Below are positions 1 through 7,018 of a stretch of 7,711 nucleotides of DNA, piece after piece (position 1 is the first letter of the stretch; each line of letters opens with the position of its first letter). Source of the DNA: Pseudomonadota bacterium (lineage in GTDB: Bacteria; Pseudomonadota; Gammaproteobacteria; Acidithiobacillales; Acidithiobacillaceae); contig JAKAFG010000091.1 in the NCBI GenBank assembly GCA_021818125.1, positions 1 through 7,711 on the forward strand. The letters are read 5' to 3'. The position numbers and the translations under genes were made by a program. The notes below the pieces were generated by a model. That model searched no databases and was not told the DNA's origin. It worked only from the letters and a program-made list of their open reading frames with translations.

Positions 1-807
1 CTGTACCCCCAGTCCCCCAGGCACCAGAAAGGCCATGCTGCGCAGGGCTTGCCCCAGGCTTTCCATGAGCAGCGCCGCCCAGAAGGGAATGGGATGCCCG
101 AGCAGCCAGAAGGTAAACCAGACCTCTGCGGTGCCTGCCAACAGACTCGCCAGTTGCCAGAAATTGGCCGGAAGCAGGCCCCAGCGGCGGGCATAGAGTC
201 TGCGAATTTCGGCATCCAGATATTGCGGATCGCCTATGAGCGCGAGCAGGTCCTTGCCACCCAGGAGTTTTTTCATCAGCATCTGTAAAACAGTGAACAA
301 TCCCCAGTGCCGCTGCATCCAGACAAAGACCACCAACAGCGGCAACACCAGCGCCAAAAGAAACACCACATCCAGTTGCAGATGACGATCACTTACCTCG
401 TAACTGAGCACCAGGAGTCCCGCGAGCGTGAAAGCAAACTGGCTCAAGAGGGTCAAAGTGACTTCGACCATGACACTAGCCCCGGCGATGTAACCGGGAA
501 CGCCATGACGAGTCAAGAGACGTACACCAAGCATCTCACCGCCCACCCGTGCCACCGGCAGAAGACCGTTGACCGCCTCGCGGACCAGCGCGACCCATAC
601 TAAAAACCAGTAGCGGGCGCGCGCTTCACCGCGCAGCAGCCACTTCCAGCTCAGCACATCCAGAAACTGCGGCAGCAGGTGAAAGGGGAGAAGCCAAAGC
701 AGGCCCCAGCCGGCTACCGCCAACAATTTCACAATGTCGGAAACGCCGGCCTGCACGATCAGGAAGACAGACAAGCCCAGGCCGAGCAGACCAGCCGCCA
801 GAAACAT
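1..807 (-). CDS. hpnL: HpnL, flippase-like hopanoid-associated membrane protein (3' end cut by window edge)
   Basis: An open frame starts at ATG 807 and runs 269 codons without a stop to base 1, so the C-terminus lies outside the window. The protein is very hydrophobic, with likely membrane segments near residues 2-19, 27-46, 105-135, 145-163, 211-236 and 241-265. Two stretches match what I know of the HpnL/UPF0104 group (related to the membrane domain of lysylphosphatidylglycerol synthase): REAVNGLLPVARVGGE at 76-91 and VPGGLGVQ at 262-269, where the window ends. Family members are usually somewhat over 300 residues, so a few tens of residues are probably missing. The start is supported by an AGAAAGG ribosome binding site 7 nt upstream. 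It follows hpnN by 25 nt, so the two are very likely co-transcribed. A flippase-like or hopanoid-trafficking role is inferred from the fold and context; I know of no proven activity. Other UPF0104 proteins look similar, so the HpnL name rests partly on neighbourhood. Confidence 0.86.
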   Translation of the reverse strand, partial: MFLAAGLLGLGLSVFLIVQAGVSDIVKLLAVAGWGLLWLLPFHLLPQFLDVLSWKWLLRGEARARYWFLVWVALVREAVNGLLPVARVGGEMLGVRLLTRHGVPGYIAGASVMVEVTLTLLSQFAFTLAGLLVLSYEVSDRHLQLDVVFLLALVLPLLVVFVWMQRHWGLFTVLQMLMKKLLGGKDLLALIGDPQYLDAEIRRLYARRWGLLPANFWQLASLLAGTAEVWFTFWLLGHPIPFWAALLMESLGQALRSMAFLVPGGLGVQ

Positions 808-814
808 GAGATTA

Positions 815-821
815 CCTTTCT
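815..821 (-). promoter_or_regulatory. Ribosome binding site of hpnL
   Basis: On the minus strand AGAAAGG lies 7 nt before ATG 807. It is a good Shine-Dalgarno match in the 25-nt gap after the hpnN stop codon (833-835). It decides the hpnL start and suggests hpnL can be initiated independently of hpnN. Confidence 0.7.
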
Positions 822-832
822 GTTTTAACAAA

Positions 833-3535
833 TTAGCTGCCTTCGTCCTGCGCGATACCGTCTTCGCGGGGTGACTGGGTGAAGAGCAGCAGCAGAGCCG
901 GAAGCACAATCAGAATGCACAGCAACACAATGGCCAGCGCGAGGCTCAGTGCCTCGCCGAGACTGGCCATACCGGGATCGCGGGAAACCGCCATACTACC
1001 AAAGGCGCTGAGGGTCGTGAGTCCACTAAAAAGGACCGCCATGGGCGTGGATGTGCCAAGCAAATGCGCCACATCCACGCCGTTGCGCCAGCGCACCACA
1101 ATGTAAATGGCAAAGGCCACACCCAGGCCGATGAGCAGCGGCAGCACGATAATGTTGCCCAAATTGAAACTCAACCCAAACAAACGCATGGCCGCTACCG
1201 TAAACAATGCCGCCAGCAGCAGCGGGATCATGACCAGCAGAACATCCCGGTAGCTGCGCAAAGCCAGGAAAAGCAGCAGGCTGATCGCGATCAGTGCAAT
1301 AAAAGTAGCCTCCTGAAAAGCCCCGAGCACCGCCTCCCCACCCTGAACCAGCATCACCGATGTACCCACGGCATTCGGCTCCACCTTCAGCACACTTTGC
1401 ACAAAGGTCGCCATCGCCTGATTACTGCTCAGATTGGCTTTGGGGAGAATCTCCACGCGCGCCTGGCCTGAGGCCGCCACATAACGATCGCGCAGGGACT
1501 TCGGCAGGGTCTGCAAGGCTACCGGGGCCACGGACAAAACCATGCCGAGTCGCTGCAACTCACCGGGCAAAGTCCCCATCACCCGCGTTTGCAGATCCGC
1601 GATCGCTTTACTGTCAGCGCCATCCTTCGCTAAAAATTGCGCCAGATGATCAGCCAGCGCCGCAGCCACCTGTCTGTCCGGTGTGCTCTCACCATCTTTT
1701 TGCGCGAGATTTCGCAACTTGGTTACCAGTTCCGCAAGATTTTTGGCGGTATCCGGCGTCGGCGGCTGCAAACTGGCGGGCATCAACAGCGAAAAGGGTG
1801 GCACCAGAATCTGCAGATTCTGCAAAATGGCCAACTTCTCGGACTGCTGTTCCGGGATATAGCTGGAGATCGTCAGGGCACGCGCCACCGTCGGCAACTG
1901 CTCCACCCGCGTGGCAAGGACCTGCGCCGCATGGATATCAGGGGTGAGTACCTCAATGCGATAAGGCGCCGTCTGCGGATCAGCGAGGAGTTTCTCGAAA
2001 ACACGCACCCCCTCGGCATGGCTGTCGATCATATGCAGCGGATTAAAATCAAAGGAAGTGCGCAATGCCAGCGGCACGGATGCCAGCGCCAGCAGGGTCA
2101 CAGCACCTAGTACATAGTAGGCATAACGGTGGATGGGGTGACGCACGAGGGTAGGAATTTGGCGCAGATGCGGATAGTACGTCAGTCTTGTACCCGTGAT
2201 CACCATAGGCCAGAGGGTCAAAAAAGCGGGCAGGAAGGTGAGCGTCATGAAGAGGGCAACAAGCATACTGGTGCCGGAAATCAGTCCGAGATCGACGATA
2301 CCCGCATAGCTGGTAGGCACAAAGGCATAAAAACTGAAAGCAGCCGCAACGGCGGCAAGGCTTAAGGCGCCGCCCATACCTTGCGTCACCCGCTGCATGG
2401 CCTGTCGGTGAGCTGCGCCGTTAAAAACTTCTTCCCGGTAGCGCAGACAGAACTGAATGCCAAAATCAACGCCCAGCCCAATGAAGAGAATAGCAAAGGC
2501 CACTGAAATAAGATTGAAGGGACCGATAAAAAACAGCGCCCAGGCCGTGGTTAAAATCATGCCCGCGATCAACCCGATCAGCACACCGGAAACCAGACGC
2601 CATGAGCGCAATGCGATGATCAGCAAAATAATTTCAAGACTGAGGGTCAGCGCCAAAGAAACCGCAGCACCCTGACTCACCGTTTTCAATTGTTCCGCAT
2701 CCAGTACCGCGCCGCCGGTCACCCCAACGTCGACCCCGTGGGCAGCATTCAGGTTGAGCGCGGTGAGGCCAGCGCGCAAAGTATGTATAGCCGCAGCGGC
2801 AGGCTCCAGAGACTTATAATTCAGGGCAGGCTGAATAATGATGAAGCGTTGCGCTGGCCCCATCTGGGCCAGATCGCCCCCCATGAGTTCGCCCCACGGG
2901 ATTTCATAGGACTTACCTTGCATCTGCGCCGTGAGCGCCTGATCCATAGCGGAAAAAATACCCGTTAATCCAGGCAGATGCACGCCATTCGTCAAGCGTT
3001 GACCGATCGCCATGCTTAACAGGCCACTGAGGCCATTCAGACTGGGCTCAGCAGAGAGCCTGGCGATAAGGGGCTGGGCATCGGTAATGCGGTTGGCGAA
3101 AGCCTGTACTTCTTTGGGGGAGAGGTACAGGAGACCGTTACGCTGAAAAAAGGCGCCGCCGCCAGGCACATACACATCATGGAAAGACTGTGGCCGGGCA
3201 CGCAGCCAAGCGCTTAGCCGATCCACCGCCGTATCCGTAAGATTCCGGTTATCGCCCTGCAGGACGACCACAATCGTGTTTTTATCCTGCGGAAAAGCCT
3301 TCTGATAAGCCACTTCGCGCTGCTGAAAAGGCAGATCACGCGATAAAGCATGGCTGGTATCGGTATCTACGGAAAAATGGCCAACCGAGTAGACCAACGC
3401 GAGAAGCGTAGCCAGCACAATGGCCGCCAGCATCCAGGCGGCCCGCCGCACCGAGAGGTCCACCAAAGCCACTAAACTTTGGGAGACAAGCGCCCCGGTG
3501 CGCTGCAAAAAACGATCAACGGACGGCAAAATCAC
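833..3535 (-). CDS. hpnN: HpnN, RND/MMPL-family hopanoid transporter
   Basis: This 900-residue inner-membrane transporter has the duplicated RND layout. TM1 lies at about 34-52, followed by a large periplasmic domain (about 55-290) and TM2-TM6 (about 292-309, 313-334, 342-363, 388-406, 416-440). The second half has TM7 at about 472-490, a second periplasmic domain (about 492-740) and TM8-TM12 (about 743-759, 764-786, 793-814, 833-850, 861-884). TM4 carries FIGLGVDFGI (351-360) with Asp357, as in MMPL/RND proton-relay helices; the matching TM10 stretch LIGLGVAFAIY has Ala instead. Known HpnN proteins shuttle hopanoids from the inner membrane towards the outer membrane, and the length fits that family. 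The start is GTG 3535, with GAAGGG 8 nt upstream; it overlaps the end of hpnK by 20 nt, implying translational coupling. The next in-frame Met (35) lies in TM1 and is not a credible start. The short tail after TM12 is hydrophilic and acidic (PREDGIAQDEGS). Confidence 0.95.
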   Translation of the reverse strand: MILPSVDRFLQRTGALVSQSLVALVDLSVRRAAWMLAAIVLATLLALVYSVGHFSVDTDTSHALSRDLPFQQREVAYQKAFPQDKNTIVVVLQGDNRNLTDTAVDRLSAWLRARPQSFHDVYVPGGGAFFQRNGLLYLSPKEVQAFANRITDAQPLIARLSAEPSLNGLSGLLSMAIGQRLTNGVHLPGLTGIFSAMDQALTAQMQGKSYEIPWGELMGGDLAQMGPAQRFIIIQPALNYKSLEPAAAAIHTLRAGLTALNLNAAHGVDVGVTGGAVLDAEQLKTVSQGAAVSLALTLSLEIILLIIALRSWRLVSGVLIGLIAGMILTTAWALFFIGPFNLISVAFAILFIGLGVDFGIQFCLRYREEVFNGAAHRQAMQRVTQGMGGALSLAAVAAAFSFYAFVPTSYAGIVDLGLISGTSMLVALFMTLTFLPAFLTLWPMVITGTRLTYYPHLRQIPTLVRHPIHRYAYYVLGAVTLLALASVPLALRTSFDFNPLHMIDSHAEGVRVFEKLLADPQTAPYRIEVLTPDIHAAQVLATRVEQLPTVARALTISSYIPEQQSEKLAILQNLQILVPPFSLLMPASLQPPTPDTAKNLAELVTKLRNLAQKDGESTPDRQVAAALADHLAQFLAKDGADSKAIADLQTRVMGTLPGELQRLGMVLSVAPVALQTLPKSLRDRYVAASGQARVEILPKANLSSNQAMATFVQSVLKVEPNAVGTSVMLVQGGEAVLGAFQEATFIALIAISLLLFLALRSYRDVLLVMIPLLLAALFTVAAMRLFGLSFNLGNIIVLPLLIGLGVAFAIYIVVRWRNGVDVAHLLGTSTPMAVLFSGLTTLSAFGSMAVSRDPGMASLGEALSLALAIVLLCILIVLPALLLLFTQSPREDGIAQDEGS

Positions 3536-4433
3536 TAAAGGTACCCTTCGCGATATCTTGATCGCGCAAATAATTTTTTACGCGGGGGCTCATCAATGCC
3601 GCCCACTCGGCGTGCTGTTCATACTCCGGCATGAGGGCGTGCAATGTTGTGGTTTGCGCCGTTGCCGGATGAAAATAGATTTCCGTAACCCCCGTCGCCG
3701 GCAGACAGCCGAGCATCCGGAGCAGTCGCGCCGCGTCCATATGGCCGGTGGCATCCAGACCGTAGAGCAGATCATTGTGCATGATCCGGCGACGGTCCAG
3801 TTGGCGGCGCATGCGCGCCAGCCAGGGGCGCAGAAAGACAGACCAAAGTGCCGGCGCCAAACCTTGGGCACCTCCACAACGTGCCGCCCCCAAAGGTTCC
3901 CAGGGCAACCGCATCGCCCGCAAACCAAACTCCTCCCCGATATCCAGCATCAGCATCAGTACCGTGGGGTGCAAATGCAGATGTTTGTGGGCATTGGCAT
4001 GGTCCAGTTCTAAACCGGTCGCCGCAAAAGCCGCAAACTGGGCACGGATCTCGGCCGCCAGTTGTTTTCTAACCTGGGGCAAAAAGAAATAGCGCACCCC
4101 ACGTAGCCAGAGATCGGCGGCAAAACGCCCCTGCTTATCGACCAAATCAGGTACCTGTTCTGCGGGGAGCAAGGGTGCGCCATCTACCAGAGTGAGATGC
4201 AGGCCTACGCCCAGGCGTGGCAGTTCTCTGGCACGGGCGACAGCATCCTCAGCCGCTGGTGCAGCCACCATGAGACTGGCGGTAGTCAGCACACCATCAC
4301 GATGCGCTGACTCCACCGCCTCATTCACCGCCACATCCAAACCAAAGTCGTCGGCGTTGAAGATGACCCGCCGACCGCCGACCTGCCCCACCTCAGCCGT
4401 GGCGCTGTCGGAGGAAGCGGACGAATTCGACAC
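3516..4433 (-). CDS. hpnK: HpnK, YdjC/ChbG-type hopanoid deacetylase
   Basis: HpnK removes the acetyl group from N-acetylglucosaminyl-BHT to give BHT-glucosamine, the substrate of HpnJ; this comes from published work on the family. The 305-residue product shows the YdjC/ChbG metal-site pattern: NADDFG at 26-31 (Asp28, Asp29), GLHLT at 77-81 (His79) and the His-rich DHANAHKHLHLHP at 144-156, plus EIYFHPA at 251-257 near the C-terminus. No signal peptide or membrane segment is evident, so it is probably cytoplasmic. The start is uncertain. GTG 4433 overlaps hpnJ by 41 nt and adds a Ser-rich leader (residues 1-14), but its only purine-rich element, GCGAGG, directly abuts the GTG. GTG 4391 begins one base after the hpnJ stop and would give about 12 residues before ADDFG, closer to usual family N-termini, though it too lacks a clear Shine-Dalgarno. 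The frame is closed upstream by a stop at 4452-4454, so these are the main choices. The 3' end overlaps hpnN by 20 nt. Confidence 0.94.
   Translation of the reverse strand: MSNSSASSDSATAEVGQVGGRRVIFNADDFGLDVAVNEAVESAHRDGVLTTASLMVAAPAAEDAVARARELPRLGVGLHLTLVDGAPLLPAEQVPDLVDKQGRFAADLWLRGVRYFFLPQVRKQLAAEIRAQFAAFAATGLELDHANAHKHLHLHPTVLMLMLDIGEEFGLRAMRLPWEPLGAARCGGAQGLAPALWSVFLRPWLARMRRQLDRRRIMHNDLLYGLDATGHMDAARLLRMLGCLPATGVTEIYFHPATAQTTTLHALMPEYEQHAEWAALMSPRVKNYLRDQDIAKGTFSDFAVR
3544..3549 (-). promoter_or_regulatory. Ribosome binding site of hpnN, inside hpnK
   Basis: Minus-strand GAAGGG lies 8 nt before the GTG at 3535-3533. It sits within the last codons of hpnK and supports GTG as the hpnN start despite the 20-nt overlap. 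Confidence 0.65.
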
Positions 4434-5820
4434 CCTCGCGCAGACGACGTTTCATCATTTGCGTGCTCTTGAGCATCTCACCCGTGATTTCGGCAATCTT
4501 GCCGGCACGGAAGTAGAAACGCTTGTACATCACCTCCACGGAGTCGAAGATTTCCGTGTGGTTGAGGTGCGGGTAACTCATGGGGCTGATCTGCACGCCA
4601 CGGTCGTTGACCAGATGGGCTTCGTCTTCGTCCGTCAGCCAGCCTTCCTGCTTCGCCTGATTGTACAGGAAAGTGCCAGGATAGGGCGCCGCCAGGGATA
4701 CCTGAATGGTATGGGGATTGATTTCTTTGGCGAAGTCGATGGTCTTTTGAATGGTCTCCTTGGTCTCGCCTGGCAAACCGAGGATGAAGGTGCCGTGAAT
4801 CACGATCCCCAGCTTATGGCAGTCGGCGGTAAATTTACGCGCCGCCTCGACCTTGAGGCCCTTCTTGATGTTGTTGAGGATCTGCTGGTCGCCAGACTCA
4901 TAGCCCACCAGCAACAGGCGCAGGCCATTCTCACGCAGTACCTTGAGGGTCTCATAAGGCACATTGGCCTTGGCATTGCAGGACCAGGTCACACCGAGCT
5001 TGCCGAGACCGCGGGCGATCTCTTCGGCACGGGGACGATCATCCGTAAAAGTGTCGTCGTCGAAGAAGATTTCCTTGACCTGCGGAAAGTTCTTCTGAAT
5101 ATAGCGCACCTCGTCAATGACGCTGGCGGCGCTGCGCGTGCGATAGCGATGTCCGCCGACAGTCTGCGGCCAGAGGCAGAAGGTGCACTGCGAACGACAA
5201 CCGCGCCCGGTGTAAAAAGAAATGTAGGGGTGCTTCAGATAGCCAATGAAATAGTCTTCAATGTGCAGATCGCGCTTGTACACTTCGGAGACGAAGGGCA
5301 AAGCATCCATGTCTTCAATCATGGTGCGATCAGGATTATGGACAATCTGACCATTTCCGGAGCGATAGGTGATACCGTCCACTTCACTGAGGGGCCGCCC
5401 TTCCGCCACTTCCTTGAGGGTGTAGTCAAACTCTTCGCGGGCGACAAAATCGACCGCGGTGGAGGCTTGCAGGGATTCTTCCGGCTCTACGGCCACCTTG
5501 GCGCCGACCATGCCAATCAGCATCTCGGGGTAGTGCTCCTTGAGCAACTCGGCCATGCGCACATCCGAAGGGAAAGACGGCGTGCTGGTGTGGATAATGC
5601 AGAGATCATACGCAGCAGCCACCTGCAGGGTTTCTTCAACACTGACATCCCCTGGAGGGGCATCCAGCAAACGACTGCCGGGGATCATGGCGGCGGGTTG
5701 GGCCAGCCAGGTGGGGAACCAGAAAGAGCGAATTTCCCGCTTGGCCTGATAGCGCGAACCGGCACCACCGTCGAATCCCTCAAAAGAAGGGGCTTGCAAG
5801 AAAAGGGTTTTCATCGTCAT
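4393..5820 (-). CDS. hpnJ: HpnJ, radical SAM enzyme for BHT cyclitol ether formation
   Basis: HpnJ is the radical SAM enzyme that converts the glucosamine head group of BHT-glucosamine into the cyclitol (aminocyclopentitol) ether by ring contraction, as shown for the family. The 475-residue protein has an N-terminal region (about 1-140) of the type annotated as B12-binding-like, then the Fe-S cluster motif GRGCRSQCTFC (205-215) with Cys208, Cys212 and Cys215 in the CxxxCxxC spacing. Further radical SAM core elements follow: FFDDDTFTDD (252-261), LVGYESGD (304-311) and GTFILGLPGET (343-353). The cobalamin-contact motif DxHxxG is not seen in the N-terminal part. Start ATG 5820 overlaps the hpnI stop as ATGA and has GGAG 7 nt upstream; a second ATG at 5814 would be 13 nt from it and is less likely. 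The 3' end is overlapped by hpnK. Enzyme class is very secure, HpnJ identity nearly so given HpnI and HpnK on both sides. Confidence 0.96.
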   Translation of the reverse strand: MTMKTLFLQAPSFEGFDGGAGSRYQAKREIRSFWFPTWLAQPAAMIPGSRLLDAPPGDVSVEETLQVAAAYDLCIIHTSTPSFPSDVRMAELLKEHYPEMLIGMVGAKVAVEPEESLQASTAVDFVAREEFDYTLKEVAEGRPLSEVDGITYRSGNGQIVHNPDRTMIEDMDALPFVSEVYKRDLHIEDYFIGYLKHPYISFYTGRGCRSQCTFCLWPQTVGGHRYRTRSAASVIDEVRYIQKNFPQVKEIFFDDDTFTDDRPRAEEIARGLGKLGVTWSCNAKANVPYETLKVLRENGLRLLLVGYESGDQQILNNIKKGLKVEAARKFTADCHKLGIVIHGTFILGLPGETKETIQKTIDFAKEINPHTIQVSLAAPYPGTFLYNQAKQEGWLTDEDEAHLVNDRGVQISPMSYPHLNHTEIFDSVEVMYKRFYFRAGKIAEITGEMLKSTQMMKRRLREGVEFVRFLRQRHG

Positions 5821-6977
5821 TGTTTTGCTCCGTCATGGCCACCCATCCGCCCGTCGGCGCCGATGGCAAATTGCGACCCTCGCCAGGCGACGTGCCGCGC
5901 GAAAAGGGCGTGAAACCAAATCCACAGGCCCAGAAAATCTCCCAGCAGGGCCACTCCGAAGGAGTCGCCTGCACTGAGTTTGTGCATAATTTGCCTATGG
6001 TACACGAGGCGCAAGAGGAGAACCACACCCAGAGGCAGCCCGCCCCACAGGCCCATCCAGGGTGCCAGCAGGAGTACCAGCGGCAGCGGATAACTCAAAA
6101 AGGAGAACGCGTGCCCCAGCGGCTGTACCGATCGCGTGGTGCGCGACCAGCGCAAGGCATGCTGATAAAATGACCGGAAACCGGCCTCTTGAACCTCGGT
6201 GTCGACCACATAATCCGCCAACAGGGTGTGTTGCCCCAACTGGCGGCTGTAGGCGCCGAGCCAGTAATCATCCGCCAGTTGGTTCGCTAATCTGGGCAAG
6301 CCGCCAAAGGCCTCCAGCGTCCCGCGACGCAAGGCCATGGTCGCCCCGCCACAGAAGATATTTGGACCCAGGCGCGCCGCCACCAGCACCGAAGGCAGAA
6401 AAAGACTGTTCACCTGGCTGGCCAATACCCGCGACCAGAAGGTAGCCGCTGGCCGTGCCCGGTAGAGGCAGGTGACCACGCCCACATCCCTATTTTGCAG
6501 GGGTGCGCAAATCTGGCGCAGATAACGGGGGCCGACGGCAATGTCCGCGTCACTGATCACCAAAGTGTCATAACGACAGGCGGCGAGGATGCCCGCCAGG
6601 TTGTTGACCTTGGGATTACTGCCGATACGCGCTTCTGTACACACCCAGTACAGCGACAAGGCCGGAAACTCGGCTTGCAGACGTTGCACTACGGCGATAG
6701 CCGGATCGGTCGGGCGCTGCACGCCAAAAACAATTTCGAATGCCGGATAGTCCTGTGCGCAAAAACTGTGCAGAGCGCTGTAGAGATTATCCTCATCGCC
6801 ATGCAGGGGCTTGAGCACGCTGACGGCGGGCCAGTCACACAAGATATCCTCCGTGGCAGCAGCATCGCGCTCCGGCAACACCGGATGCCAGCGTCCGACC
6901 GCCCAGAGCGTCAGCAACAGATAAATTACGGCGGCCAGAGAGAGCAGCGCCGCAAAGCCACCTATCCACCAGAGCAT
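5817..6977 (-). CDS. hpnI: HpnI, GT2 glycosyltransferase acting on bacteriohopanetetrol
   Basis: HpnI transfers N-acetylglucosamine (presumably from UDP-GlcNAc) to BHT, the first step towards the cyclitol ether head group. The 386-residue product resembles ceramide-glucosyltransferase-like GT2/GT21 enzymes. It has an N-terminal membrane anchor at about 3-26 and a cytosolic catalytic domain beginning AVSVLKPLHG (51-60). The DxD-type metal site is ISDADI (141-146), with Asp143 and Asp145. Next come FCGGATMALRR (208-218), LADDYWLG (234-241) with the conserved acidic pair, and the QHALRW signature (272-277, QxxRW type). Likely membrane segments follow at about 290-325 and 342-360. The start is ATG 6977, 39 nt after hpnA; no clear Shine-Dalgarno precedes it, and no alternative start was found in the spacer. 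The predicted hairpin listed separately ends two bases before the ATG. The stop overlaps the hpnJ start by 4 nt. The sugar donor is inferred from the family, not visible in the sequence. Confidence 0.94.
   Translation of the reverse strand: MLWWIGGFAALLSLAAVIYLLLTLWAVGRWHPVLPERDAAATEDILCDWPAVSVLKPLHGDEDNLYSALHSFCAQDYPAFEIVFGVQRPTDPAIAVVQRLQAEFPALSLYWVCTEARIGSNPKVNNLAGILAACRYDTLVISDADIAVGPRYLRQICAPLQNRDVGVVTCLYRARPAATFWSRVLASQVNSLFLPSVLVAARLGPNIFCGGATMALRRGTLEAFGGLPRLANQLADDYWLGAYSRQLGQHTLLADYVVDTEVQEAGFRSFYQHALRWSRTTRSVQPLGHAFSFLSYPLPLVLLLAPWMGLWGGLPLGVVLLLRLVYHRQIMHKLSAGDSFGVALLGDFLGLWIWFHALFARHVAWRGSQFAIGADGRMGGHDGAKQ
5828..5831 (-). promoter_or_regulatory. Ribosome binding site of hpnJ, inside hpnI
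   Basis: Minus-strand GGAG lies 7 nt before ATG 5820 and within the last codons of hpnI. It favours ATG 5820 over the in-frame ATG at 5814 and fits coupled translation through the ATGA overlap. Confidence 0.6.
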
Positions 6978-6978
6978 A

Positions 6979-7018
6979 AGCGCGCCGAAGCGGTGACCGT
7001 CAGACCGACAGGCACGCT
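6979..7018 (-). promoter_or_regulatory. Predicted mRNA hairpin between hpnA and hpnI
   Basis: On the minus strand AGCGTGCC (7018-7011) can pair with GGCGCGCT (6986-6979): eight consecutive pairs, seven Watson-Crick and one G-U. Inside it, CGGT (7007-7004) can pair with ACCG (6994-6991) around a 9-nt loop, separated from the lower stem by a small internal loop. The stem starts within the hpnA stop codon (7019-7017) and ends one base before the hpnI ATG (6977). There is no T-run after it, so it does not look like a terminator. A role in coupling or limiting hpnI translation is inference from position. Confidence 0.4.

Noticed and set aside
49..603. Two short plus-strand open frames (79 and 98 codons) at the left end
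   Set aside because: The minus strand here is one continuous HpnL frame with a good ribosome binding site and family motifs. The plus-strand peptides are His/Gln-rich with no recognisable domain.
808..832. Possible terminator or promoter between hpnN and hpnL
   Set aside because: The 25-nt gap holds only the hpnL ribosome binding site and shows no stem or spaced promoter elements.
1360..2110. Plus-strand open frames opposite hpnN (195 and 157 codons)
   Set aside because: They are antisense to the periplasmic domain of HpnN, overlap one another in different frames, and have low-complexity Pro/Arg/Gln-rich translations typical of shadow frames.
4192..5913. A 573-codon open frame on the plus strand opposite hpnJ and part of hpnK
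   Set aside because: It lies antisense to two genes with complete catalytic motifs. Its translation shows no recognisable domain, and long antisense frames are common in GC-biased coding DNA. It is a shadow of hpnJ/hpnK codon bias.
6979..7018. The hpnA-hpnI hairpin as a rho-independent terminator
   Set aside because: No run of T follows the stem on the minus strand; the hpnI ATG follows at once.
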